In this document: piece after piece, positions 18,826 through 26,757 of the stretch | Layout of the letters: each line of letters starts with the position of its first letter | How positions within the stretch are numbered: position 1 is the stretch's first letter | NCBI GenBank assembly: GCA_902601865.1 | Contig: CACKOX010000008.1 | Coordinates: 1-57,954, forward strand | Length of the DNA stretch: 57,954 bases | Source of the DNA: an uncultured Alphaproteobacteria bacterium | Lineage (GTDB): Bacteria; Pseudomonadota; Alphaproteobacteria; HIMB59 | Direction: 5' to 3' | Position numbers and translations under genes: made by a program | Notes under the pieces: model-generated | What the model was told of the DNA's origin: nothing | The model's input: the letters and a program-made list of their open reading frames with translations, nothing else | The model's database searches: none

Positions 18826-19596
18826 ATGGGGCAGGATTTAAAGTACATAAATAAATCTTTAGAAAAATCTTTCAAAATCTTAGAGATACTTTCTAAATCA
18901 ATTTTTCCCCTTAAAGCTTCTAATATTTCTCGCAAGGCGGCTCTCTCACGAACGACAACTTTTAGATTACTATCTGTTCTCAGTGATCTTGGGTACATTC
19001 ATAAAAATCTAAGTTCGAATACCTATACAATGGGACACAAGGCGTTTCAATTTGGTGAAACTTCTGATTATCTTCAGTCAATTTCAGAAACATCAAAGGA
19101 GATTTTAAAAGATATATCAAGTCAAACAAATTTGATTACATACTTAGCCATGTTAGAGGGATCACAAATTGTTCACTCAGATAAAATTTCAAATAACACA
19201 GATGATGCAACAATAAGAACTTTTAGAATGAGGTTAGATGCACATTGTTGTGCTCTAGGAAAAGTAATGCTTGCTTATAGACCTGAAAACGAAATTTCAA
19301 CAATCTATAGAAGTTATAATTTTTACCCTCATACAAATAATACAATAATCAATTTAAATGATTTAAAAAAACAACTAACAAAGATTAGAGGTAGTGGTTA
19401 TGCCTTAAATCATGGTGAGGCTTTTGAAAATTCTTATGGTATTGGTGTAGCAATTTTAGATAAAGATAAAAGATCCTTTGCTGGAATCGCTTTATCTGGA
19501 AGTAAAAATATTCTTAATCCAAAAACAATGGATAATTACATTAATTTGTTGCAAGACGCTTCTATTAAAATTTCTAGATTAATTGTTGATAATTAA
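18826..19596 (+). CDS. IclR-family transcriptional regulator
   Basis: 256 aa with the two parts of the family: an N-terminal winged helix-turn-helix (about 8-70, ISRKAALSRTTTFRLLSVL) and a C-terminal effector-binding domain (about 85-255) with the conserved LDAHCCALGKVMLAY. The start has a clear AAGGAG site. It lies between the mgd-mgs operon and the second amine cassette, both of which carry the same palindrome as its own promoter. It is therefore the likely regulator of both. The effector is probably a pathway metabolite such as a gamma-glutamyl amide or N-alkylglutamate; that is a guess from context. Confidence 0.85.
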   Translation: MGQDLKYINKSLEKSFKILEILSKSIFPLKASNISRKAALSRTTTFRLLSVLSDLGYIHKNLSSNTYTMGHKAFQFGETSDYLQSISETSKEILKDISSQTNLITYLAMLEGSQIVHSDKISNNTDDATIRTFRMRLDAHCCALGKVMLAYRPENEISTIYRSYNFYPHTNNTIINLNDLKKQLTKIRGSGYALNHGEAFENSYGIGVAILDKDKRSFAGIALSGSKNILNPKTMDNYINLLQDASIKISRLIVDN

Positions 19597-19616
19597 GCCT
19601 TTTCTTATGAAATTTT

Positions 19617-19633
19617 GTTTCATAATTTGAAAC
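19617..19633. promoter_or_regulatory. putative IclR operator before the second amine cassette
   Basis: The same GTTTCATAATTTGAAAC as at 18794, here inside longer perfect arms of 11 bp (19612-19622 against 19628-19638). It lies between the iclR stop and the start of the FAD oxidoreductase gene (64 bases before its ATG), so it probably controls the 19697-26147 operon. Confidence 0.7.
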
Positions 19634-19696
19634 AAAATGTGTTTTTTTTTGCTATCTAAATTCAAAATACAATTAGTCTTGGAGGATTAAATTAAA

Positions 19697-21043
19697 ATGA
19701 GTCTACCGTCTAAATGTGAATATTTAATAATCGGTGCTGGAATACACGGCTTAAGTACAGCTTGGCATTTATGTAAAAAGTTATCTAGTAAAGGACAATT
19801 AAAAGAAAATTCAGTAGTTGTTATTGAAAAAACAAAGGTTGCAAATGGTGCGAGTGGTGTAGCATGTGGAATTGTAAGAAATAACTACTATCAACCTGCA
19901 ATGAGAAGTTTAATGGCTCACTCTGTAGATGTATGGAATGAAAATGCTGAGGCATTAACATATAAACCAGTTGGTTACATGCAAATCAATTCACAATTAA
20001 TGCATGAAGGCATGTCAGAAGTTTATCACCAACAAAAAGAAATTGGCTTTGACTCAGAATTTATTGAAGGCGCCAGTGACTGCGAAAAGTACATGAAAGA
20101 CATGCTTCCAGATTGGCAAGCTCAAGGAATAACTTCTGTCTTACATGAAAAAAAGACTGGCTACGGAGCCAACAGGGGAGCAATCGAAGGATTTCATAAA
20201 TTAGCCATTTCATCTGGTGCAAAAGTAATTGAGGGTGTTGAAGCAAATAATCTAATCTCCTCAAACGGTAGTGGTGCTGTAACAGCAGTAGAAACATCTG
20301 AGGGAACAATTGAGTGCACACAACTAGTTGTCGCTGCTGGTCCTTGGGTTAGAAAGTTTTGGGAAATTTTAGAGTTACCAAATTCTGTAAAAATTAAAAA
20401 ACCTGACGGATCTTTCACTGATGAAATACCTATGTGGTCATACATGGCTCTTGAAGAAGGTGAGCTTGAAGTTGATCCACGAAGTTATAAAACAGCAAAG
20501 GGAACTGAGTACCCTGTAATTCATGTTGATACTGAGTCAACGCTTGTCTCAAACAAAACAGGAGATGTTATTCATGAAAATGTAATGTGGGGTTTTTATT
20601 ATAAACCAGATGTATACAGAAATGGTATTCAGGGAGGTTCATCTCCATATGATGTAACCAAACCCGCAAATGATATTAAACTTGATCCTTATGGACACGA
20701 CTCTCTTGAATTTCAACCAAGAGCATCTTTTGAGGATAAATGGACTTCTGCTCTGGCTTTTTGTCAGAAGCAATTTGATGGATGTCACAGTAAATATAAA
20801 AGGCAAAATGCCGGCGGTATTGGGTGTGTGACTCCTGATCGTTTTCCTGTATTCGACCAATATAGAGAAAACGTGTATATTATAGCAGACGCAAACCACG
20901 GATATAAAATGGCTGGTGTTGGTGATTTAGTATCCGATGAATTGCTTGGAGGAAAGTCTGAAATTCTAGAACCTTTCAGATTTTCACGTTATGAAGAAGG
21001 GAAATTACATCCAGTTTCAAAGAGCCCATTCCCTTGGAGCTGA
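19697..21043 (+). CDS. FAD-dependent amine oxidoreductase (DAO family, SoxB-like)
   Basis: 448 aa single-chain flavoprotein. The dinucleotide motif GAGIHGLS starts at residue 13, and an acidic strand end follows (VVVIEKTKVANGASGVACG). RNNYYQP resembles the RSNY segment of SoxB. Late motif GGIGCVTPDRFPVFD is the family's C-terminal FAD contact, and ANHGYKMAGVGD follows. There is no GcvT extension and no SoxD/A/G partner nearby, so it likely acts alone on an N-substituted amino acid. It heads an operon with a GlnT-like ligase and glxBCD-like genes, which suggests oxidation of an N-alkylglutamate. Substrate unknown. GGAGG ribosome site at 19681. Confidence 0.75.
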   Translation: MSLPSKCEYLIIGAGIHGLSTAWHLCKKLSSKGQLKENSVVVIEKTKVANGASGVACGIVRNNYYQPAMRSLMAHSVDVWNENAEALTYKPVGYMQINSQLMHEGMSEVYHQQKEIGFDSEFIEGASDCEKYMKDMLPDWQAQGITSVLHEKKTGYGANRGAIEGFHKLAISSGAKVIEGVEANNLISSNGSGAVTAVETSEGTIECTQLVVAAGPWVRKFWEILELPNSVKIKKPDGSFTDEIPMWSYMALEEGELEVDPRSYKTAKGTEYPVIHVDTESTLVSNKTGDVIHENVMWGFYYKPDVYRNGIQGGSSPYDVTKPANDIKLDPYGHDSLEFQPRASFEDKWTSALAFCQKQFDGCHSKYKRQNAGGIGCVTPDRFPVFDQYRENVYIIADANHGYKMAGVGDLVSDELLGGKSEILEPFRFSRYEEGKLHPVSKSPFPWS

Positions 21044-21060
21044 TGTAGAGGAGGAATAAA

Positions 21061-22527
21061 ATGACGGCATTAGAAACTTACGTTGCGGAAAAAGAAAGAA
21101 ACGAAAACGTAAAAAAAGTAAGAAAAAAGATTGATGAACTTGGTATTGAATATATTTATTATCAGTTTATTTCAGTTACAGGTAGAATAGTCGGTAAAGG
21201 TTACCCTGCTGATCACTGGGAAACAGTTGCACAAAAAGGCTTCCAGTTAGTTTATGGATCAACCGCTAACTTATTTACAAATAGAAATGGTGATTACATT
21301 GGTTATGGACCAGAGGCCCACGAATTAGTCGGTATTCCAGATCCTGAAACCTTTGTTCAACTTCCTTGGGATAAAAGAATAGCTAGAGTTTTCTGTACTT
21401 GCTTTAGAAATAGAGAAGAAGTCGAAGACCCAGGTGGTTTTTTAACATCAGATTGTAGAGGAAATCTTAAAAGGCAGCATAAAGAATTTAAAGAAAAACA
21501 TGGCTTAGAATTAAGAGCAGGTACTGAACCAGAAATGATGTGGTTAACCAAAAACGAAGATGGTACACCTACAGGCTCTGGTTTCTCAAAACCTTATTGT
21601 TATCACATTGATCAGTTTGAATCTTTAAGACCTGTTTATATGAAGGTTATAGAGTACTCTAGATTTATGGGTCTTGATATTATTCAAGGTGACCATGAGG
21701 ATGCTCCAGGTCAGTTAGAATTAAACTTCAATTACGATGACGTATTAAGAAATGCAGATAGATTATCAACCTACAGACAGATTTGTGCTCAAGTTGCTAG
21801 AGAATTTAATTTAATAGCATGCTTCTTGTCAAAGCCATTTGTTGGCGTCTCAGCTTCTGGTTGTCACACTAATATTTCTCTTTGGAAAGAGGGAGAGGAT
21901 CAACTCATTCCTTGTGGTAACGATACAAAAGCACTTCCTGGAATGGATCAAGTCTACCATCACAGAAGAGGTGGAGAGAACGTATTCATGCCAGATACTG
22001 ATGACAGAAAAATCCCAGGTAAGGTTGGTCTTAACGCAATTGGGGGTGTTATGGAACACCTTCCTGCTCTGACTGCTCTTGGTTCTTCAACAGTAAACTC
22101 ATATAGAAGACTATGGGACGCTGGTTTTTGGGCTCCTGTTTACGCTGACTGGGGTTACCAAAATAGAACTTGCGGCCTTAGAGTTTCTGCACCTGGAAGA
22201 TTTGAGTACCGATCAGTTGACTCAGCTCACAACCCTTACTTAATGGGTTCTGGTTTATTAGCTGCCTTTGGTCATGGTATCGATGAGAAAATGGATCCAG
22301 GAAAACCAGAACAGCAAAATATGTATGAAGCAAACGCAGGAAAAGAAAAACTACCAATGACTCTTGGAGAGGCACTTGACAAATTAGATAAAGACAAACT
22401 AATCCAAGATGCACTACCGGGCGACATGTTAAGAGTATTCACTGAATATAAAAGAGATGAATGGGAAGAATTCCTAGCAACTCCAACTCAGTGGGACCTT
22501 GATAAATATTTGGATTGCCTACCATAA
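21061..22527 (+). CDS. glnT: GlnT-type glutamine synthetase family ligase
   Basis: 488 aa with GS catalytic features: GTEPEMMW near 158 (metal-binding glutamate), GDHEDAPGQLELNF near 217, SGCHTNISLW near 266 (ATP and metal loop), and NRTCGLRVSAPGRFEYRSVD near 373 (phosphate and glutamate contacts). It is clearly distinct from GlnA (50027) and from GmaS (26758). The linked glxBCD-like genes match the glnT-glx association known in rhizobia. It probably joins glutamate to ammonia or an amine through the gamma-carboxyl. The amine is not known. Strong AGAGGAGGA ribosome site; no GlnE-type NLYDLP adenylylation motif. Confidence 0.72.
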   Translation: MTALETYVAEKERNENVKKVRKKIDELGIEYIYYQFISVTGRIVGKGYPADHWETVAQKGFQLVYGSTANLFTNRNGDYIGYGPEAHELVGIPDPETFVQLPWDKRIARVFCTCFRNREEVEDPGGFLTSDCRGNLKRQHKEFKEKHGLELRAGTEPEMMWLTKNEDGTPTGSGFSKPYCYHIDQFESLRPVYMKVIEYSRFMGLDIIQGDHEDAPGQLELNFNYDDVLRNADRLSTYRQICAQVAREFNLIACFLSKPFVGVSASGCHTNISLWKEGEDQLIPCGNDTKALPGMDQVYHHRRGGENVFMPDTDDRKIPGKVGLNAIGGVMEHLPALTALGSSTVNSYRRLWDAGFWAPVYADWGYQNRTCGLRVSAPGRFEYRSVDSAHNPYLMGSGLLAAFGHGIDEKMDPGKPEQQNMYEANAGKEKLPMTLGEALDKLDKDKLIQDALPGDMLRVFTEYKRDEWEEFLATPTQWDLDKYLDCLP

Positions 22528-22549
22528 AGTAAATTATAAGGAGAAAAGT

Positions 22550-23491
22550 ATGTGTGGAATAGCTGGAGTAATTAATAAAAAGAAAACAGTAAACGTTGGA
22601 GAGCAAATGGGCCTAATGTTACAAGGACTTAAACATAGAGGACCTGACTCAACTGGTTATGCTATGTATGGAACACCACTTAAAAAAGGTTTTGTTATGA
22701 GATTTAAAATATCTGAAAATGAAGCTGAAAAAGTTAATGCTAACGTTGACTCGCCTGTTGATTTGAAAAATAGAAAAAATGCTGTCGATGCTATTTTGAA
22801 AAAACATGGTGCAAAAGTAACTAAGCAAAGCTCCAGCACCCCATATGCTTTTCGATATATATTTGATTTCAAAGGAGACCTTACTGATTTAGCAACTGAA
22901 ATTGAAACTGTTGAAAAAACTGAAATTTTATCCATTGGTAAAGGTCTTGAGTTAATTAAAGACTTGGGCGATGCAACCACTGTATCAAATCAATACGGTC
23001 TTGGAAAATTTATGGGTACACATGGTATTGGCCATACAAGAATGGCAACTGAGTCAGATGTCGATATAAAATCTGCCCATCCTTATTGGGCTTTTCCTTT
23101 TGAGGATGTCTCCGTAGTTCATAACGGTCAATTAACAAATTACTGGGGAAACAGAAGAGTTCTTGAGAGAAAAGGTTACCGTTTTAATTCAAATTGTGAC
23201 TCAGAAATTATTGCAGTTTATATTGCTGACAAAATGGCTAACGGTGTTGACTTGGAAAAATCAATGCATGATAGTTTAGACGAACTTGATGGTGTTTTCA
23301 CATATGTTGTTGCCACAAAAGATCAACTAGGAATGGCTAAAGACCATATGGCTGCAAAACCAATGGTGATCTATGAAAGTAAAGACATCGTAGCTTGTGC
23401 ATCAGAGGAAGTTGCGATTAGAAATATCTTTCCTCACGAAATTAAAACTTATGACCCATATGAAGCGGAGGTGAAAGTATGGCAGGCTTAA
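22550..23491 (+). CDS. glxB: class II glutamine amidotransferase, second copy
   Basis: 313 aa. The start is chosen at ATG 22550 with AAGGAG ahead, because the class II nucleophile must be the cysteine right after Met (MCGIAG); an upstream frame start at 22499 would bury it. HRGPDSTGYAMYG, GTHGIGHTRMATESD and HNGQLTNYWGNRR are the family motifs. It is a paralogue of MgsA at 15787. It should release ammonia or an amine from the GlnT product and hand it to the FMN subunit. It overlaps the next gene by 13 bases. Confidence 0.8.
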   Translation: MCGIAGVINKKKTVNVGEQMGLMLQGLKHRGPDSTGYAMYGTPLKKGFVMRFKISENEAEKVNANVDSPVDLKNRKNAVDAILKKHGAKVTKQSSSTPYAFRYIFDFKGDLTDLATEIETVEKTEILSIGKGLELIKDLGDATTVSNQYGLGKFMGTHGIGHTRMATESDVDIKSAHPYWAFPFEDVSVVHNGQLTNYWGNRRVLERKGYRFNSNCDSEIIAVYIADKMANGVDLEKSMHDSLDELDGVFTYVVATKDQLGMAKDHMAAKPMVIYESKDIVACASEEVAIRNIFPHEIKTYDPYEAEVKVWQA

Positions 23492-24315
23492 CAAAAAAAA
23501 CATCAGCCTTTGATGACGAAAATTTATCAGGTAGATCCCAAAAACTTTTTTTTGAAGTTACCGAAGAAGAAAATTTCACTTATTATGGAAATCATGAAGT
23601 TGATTTTAATAAGAGAACTTCTATTGACTGTGAGGGAATTACAGCTCACGATCTAAATCAAAAAATTAGAGATGCTATAAAAAAAGGCTATGGTTCTATT
23701 GTTATCAAAAACCCTGGTGCCAAACACTCGCTAGGTGTTGGTATCCTTAATAAATTAAATTTAATATTCGAGGGAAGTCTAGGATACTTTGGTATTGGAT
23801 GTATTGATGGACCAACTGTAAGGATTAACGGAAGAGTAGGATGGTCATGTGCTGAAAATATGATGTCTGGTAAAGTTGTCGTTGAAAATAATGCTGGCTC
23901 TTGCTTTGGAGCCGCCTTGAGAGGTGGAGACTTAATAGTAAAGGGCGATGCAGGTGCAAGAACAGGAATAGACATGAAGGGTGGTACCATACTTATTGGA
24001 GGAAATGCTGGTGCATATACAGGTTTTATGATGCAAAGAGGAAGAATTATTGTTTGCGGGAATGTTAACGCAAATATGGGTGACTCTATGTATGATGGAA
24101 TTATTTTTGTTGGTGGAGAGCCTCACTCTTTAGGAACTGACTGTGTTCAAGGTGAATTGAACGAACATGAAGTCAGATGGCTTGAACAAAAAATTAAAAA
24201 TGCTGAGATCGACTGCAAGGTCCCAGCTTCTAAGTTTAAAAAATACGTTGCAGGTAGAATGCTTTGGAATTATGACAATCTAGAGCCAGCAGAAAAGAAA
24301 GGAATATTAGGCTAA
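23479..24315 (+). CDS. glxC: glutamate synthase GXGXG-domain protein, second copy
   Basis: 278 aa, a paralogue of MgsB with about 50 additional residues, mostly an N-terminal part (to about residue 75). The beta-helix repeats run from about 80 to 240 with AENMMSGKVVVENNAG, RTGIDMKGGTILIGGNAGA and MMQRGRIIVCGNVNANMGDS. A structural partner between GATase and FMN subunits. Coupled to both neighbours by overlapping ends (13 bases upstream, one base downstream). Confidence 0.8.
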   Translation: MAGLTKKTSAFDDENLSGRSQKLFFEVTEEENFTYYGNHEVDFNKRTSIDCEGITAHDLNQKIRDAIKKGYGSIVIKNPGAKHSLGVGILNKLNLIFEGSLGYFGIGCIDGPTVRINGRVGWSCAENMMSGKVVVENNAGSCFGAALRGGDLIVKGDAGARTGIDMKGGTILIGGNAGAYTGFMMQRGRIIVCGNVNANMGDSMYDGIIFVGGEPHSLGTDCVQGELNEHEVRWLEQKIKNAEIDCKVPASKFKKYVAGRMLWNYDNLEPAEKKGILG

Positions 24316-25649
24316 TGGCAAAACGTAATACACAATTATTAGGACAAAACTCAATCTTTACCCCTGAGGTAATGGACGATATTCACATCAAATCACAACT
24401 AGGTCGTTATCGTATGCGTGGTATGGCCTTAATGAAAAAAATACCTCACTGGGATGATTTAGTATTTTTACCGGGGACATTAACACGATTTGTTATTGAG
24501 GGTTACAGAGAGAAATGTTTAACCGAGACTATAATAGGTCCTAGAGCAAAAAATCCTATCAAACTAGATATTCCCGTTTATATAACAAGTATGAGTTTTG
24601 GTGCTCTTTCTTATGAAGCAAAAACTGCCTTAGCTAGAGGATCATCAATGGCAGGAAGTGCTACATGTTCTGGAGAAGGTGGAATGATACCTGATGAAAG
24701 AAGATATTCTCACAAATGGTACTATCAATGTATTCAATCAAGATACGGTTTTAATCCGCATCATGCTCAACTAGCTGATGCTATTGAAGTTTTTATAGGA
24801 CAAGGTCAAAAAGTTGGAATGGGCGGTCACTTAATGGGCCAAAAAGTTACAGACCAAGTTGCTGAAATGAGATCCTTACCCGCTGGTATTGACCAAAGAT
24901 CTCCAGCTAGACATCCAGACTGGATGGGCCCAGATGACTTAGCTCTTAAAGTCCAAGAATTAAGAGAGTTAACTGATAATCAAGTCCCAATTCAATTGAA
25001 GTTAGGTGCATCAAGAGTTTATGACGATGTTAGAATGGCAGCAAAATGCGATCCTGACTCTATATTTTTAGACTCTATGGAAGGCTCTACAGCTGCTGGT
25101 CCACATATAGCTGCAGCAAACACAGGTATTCCAGGTATCGGTGCTATTAGGGAAGCAAGAAGAGCTCTAGATGACGTGGGCAAAACTGGTGAAATTTCAC
25201 TTGTTTTCGCCGGAGGTATTAGAGATGGTGCTGATATGGCGAAAGCTTTGGCTTTAGGTGCTGATGCTATCGCTATCGGAACTGCTGGATTGGTTGCCTT
25301 AAACTGTAACAAAGATATCCCCGAAGCTGATTATGAAAAAGAAATGGGAGTAGAAGCAGGTTATTGTTACCACTGTCATACAGGTAGATGTCCTGTCGGC
25401 GTAGCTACTCAAGATCCTGTTTTAAGAAGCAGGTTAGATCCAACAGAAGCGGCAGAGAGAGTTTATAATTTATTAAGCACTATGACTCTTGAGTGTCAAA
25501 TGCTTGCAAGAGCGTGCGGTAAAACAAATATTCACTCTCTTGAACCAGAAGATTTAGCTGCTCTAACAATGGAGTCATCTGCAATGGCTAAGGTGCCATT
25601 AGCTGGAACTGATTTAACTGTGGGTGTAGATAACTACCACTCTATTTAG
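24315..25649 (+). CDS. glxD: FMN-binding glutamate synthase domain protein with Fe-S cysteines, second copy
   Basis: 444 aa. FMN barrel motifs as in MgsC: TSMSFGALSYEAKTAL near 97, SGEGGMIPDER near 116, FAGGIRDGADMAKALALGA near 297. Unlike MgsC it keeps cysteines C351, C354 and C359 in YCYHCHTGRCPVGVATQDP, likely ligands of an Fe-S cluster as in glutamate synthase, although the first spacing is shorter than in GltB. It would transfer ammonia or an amine to 2-oxoglutarate using ferredoxin-like electrons. With GlnT and GlxBC it forms a split glutamate-synthase-like system separate from mgsABC. Confidence 0.8.
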   Translation: MAKRNTQLLGQNSIFTPEVMDDIHIKSQLGRYRMRGMALMKKIPHWDDLVFLPGTLTRFVIEGYREKCLTETIIGPRAKNPIKLDIPVYITSMSFGALSYEAKTALARGSSMAGSATCSGEGGMIPDERRYSHKWYYQCIQSRYGFNPHHAQLADAIEVFIGQGQKVGMGGHLMGQKVTDQVAEMRSLPAGIDQRSPARHPDWMGPDDLALKVQELRELTDNQVPIQLKLGASRVYDDVRMAAKCDPDSIFLDSMEGSTAAGPHIAAANTGIPGIGAIREARRALDDVGKTGEISLVFAGGIRDGADMAKALALGADAIAIGTAGLVALNCNKDIPEADYEKEMGVEAGYCYHCHTGRCPVGVATQDPVLRSRLDPTEAAERVYNLLSTMTLECQMLARACGKTNIHSLEPEDLAALTMESSAMAKVPLAGTDLTVGVDNYHSI

Positions 25650-25658
25650 GAGGTAAAA

Positions 25659-26147
25659 ATGGTTAAAAAGAAAATTGTAAAAAAGAAAACTACAACAGCA
25701 AAATCAAAGAAAGCTGTTAAAAAATCTTCTAATCCTAAAGGCTACCAAGTTGTAGGTGGAGCTAAGTTAAAAGACAAAGAAATTAAAACATCTAGAGAAA
25801 AAATGATCGGTCAGCATATCGGTTATCGATATGATGTAAACCTAATACCTGACTACAAACATTTAACACCATTTCTTAAACAATACATTGAAATTATGGG
25901 GTGGGATGATTTGAATTGGTTAGAGGATATACATATGGGCTTTGAGGGAGATACTCCAGCTGTTTTTGATCGAAACGCTAATGCTTGGATAACTTTACCA
26001 AAAAAAATTAAGTTACCTAAAAACCAACAAGATAGAGATATGCTCGCAAGAGAATTACTTATTAAATTTCAAATGTCGCCTAACCATCCATTAGTACAGT
26101 TAAAAAGAACATACGCAAAAGGCGATAATTTCCAGTTAGTTGAATAA
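25659..26147 (+). CDS. uncharacterised protein with basic N-terminal tail, last gene of the glnT-glx operon
   Basis: 162 aa, no family recognised. The first 30 residues are almost all K, T, A and S, like a disordered basic tail; the rest is a compact acidic-to-neutral domain with WDDLNWLEDIHMGFEGD and a C-terminal helix rich in charged residues. AGGAGG ribosome site 7-12 bases before the ATG, nine bases after glxD, so it is surely co-expressed. It might be an accessory subunit or an assembly factor for the GlnT/Glx enzymes. A two-way terminator follows. Confidence 0.7.
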   Translation: MVKKKIVKKKTTTAKSKKAVKKSSNPKGYQVVGGAKLKDKEIKTSREKMIGQHIGYRYDVNLIPDYKHLTPFLKQYIEIMGWDDLNWLEDIHMGFEGDTPAVFDRNANAWITLPKKIKLPKNQQDRDMLARELLIKFQMSPNHPLVQLKRTYAKGDNFQLVE

Positions 26148-26157
26148 ATATCATTAA

Positions 26158-26184
26158 TTAAGAGGAGATTCCTTCTCCTCTTAA
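26158..26184. terminator. bidirectional hairpin terminator
   Basis: An 11-bp perfect stem (TTAAGAGGAGA with TCTCCTCTTAA) and a 5-base loop, with A/T-rich tails on both sides. It lies between the convergent ends of the glnT-glx operon and the gmaS operon and can serve both. Confidence 0.8.
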
Positions 26185-26198
26185 TGAAATTTTAAAAA

Positions 26199-26753
26199 CT
26201 AATCTTTAATCCTTATTAACTTTGATTTTTTCCAGTTAGGAATAAATTTTATTACATCTATTTCATTTCCTAATCCTGGATTAAAGTTCTTATTGTGCCA
26301 AAAAATATTTTCCCAGTGTTCCTCATCTTTTTCAAGTATAAAGGGTGAACATATAAGTCGATAGTTAGTTGAAAGATGAATAAAATCGAGAATACAAGAG
26401 CTATCTTTTATAATCTTTTTGGATAATTTTGATCCTTTTGCAAATGTAGCAAAAAGTGAGTCTGAAAACTTATCTTTATCCATAAAATATTCAGATGATA
26501 AAAATTTATTCATTTTATCAAACCTATCTGCTGGGTCATAGGTACGCTTAAAAGTATGCTCAAATAATTTAGTAGTATTGACAGGGTCATTTTCTGCTAT
26601 GACAACAATTATTTTAGAGAGTTCATTTCCTTTTTTATCTAACAAAAAAGGCATCATAGATGAATTTGGTCTTCCATTCTCAGTCCTAAATGCTTGAATT
26701 CTAGACTGGCACTGCCAATCTAGAAATTTTTCTTGTAATACCTCTGGCGTCAT
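26199..26753 (-). CDS. uncharacterised protein co-transcribed with gmaS
   Basis: 184 aa, soluble, no signal peptide and no motif I can name. It starts MTPEVLQEKFLDWQCQS and has a basic, charged C-terminus (NWKKSKLIRIKD). It begins four bases after the gmaS stop, so it is co-translated with it and most likely acts in methylamine use. It could be a partner or regulator of GmaS, or a subunit of the dimethylamine-oxidising enzyme that is otherwise missing here; I cannot decide from sequence. Confidence 0.75.
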   Translation of the reverse strand: MTPEVLQEKFLDWQCQSRIQAFRTENGRPNSSMMPFLLDKKGNELSKIIVVIAENDPVNTTKLFEHTFKRTYDPADRFDKMNKFLSSEYFMDKDKFSDSLFATFAKGSKLSKKIIKDSSCILDFIHLSTNYRLICSPFILEKDEEHWENIFWHNKNFNPGLGNEIDVIKFIPNWKKSKLIRIKD

Positions 26754-26757
26754 TTTC

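Noticed and set aside
20061-20899. Minus-strand open frames within the 448-aa oxidase gene
   Set aside because: They lie fully inside a well-supported gene, have no ribosome sites and show composition typical of antisense frames.
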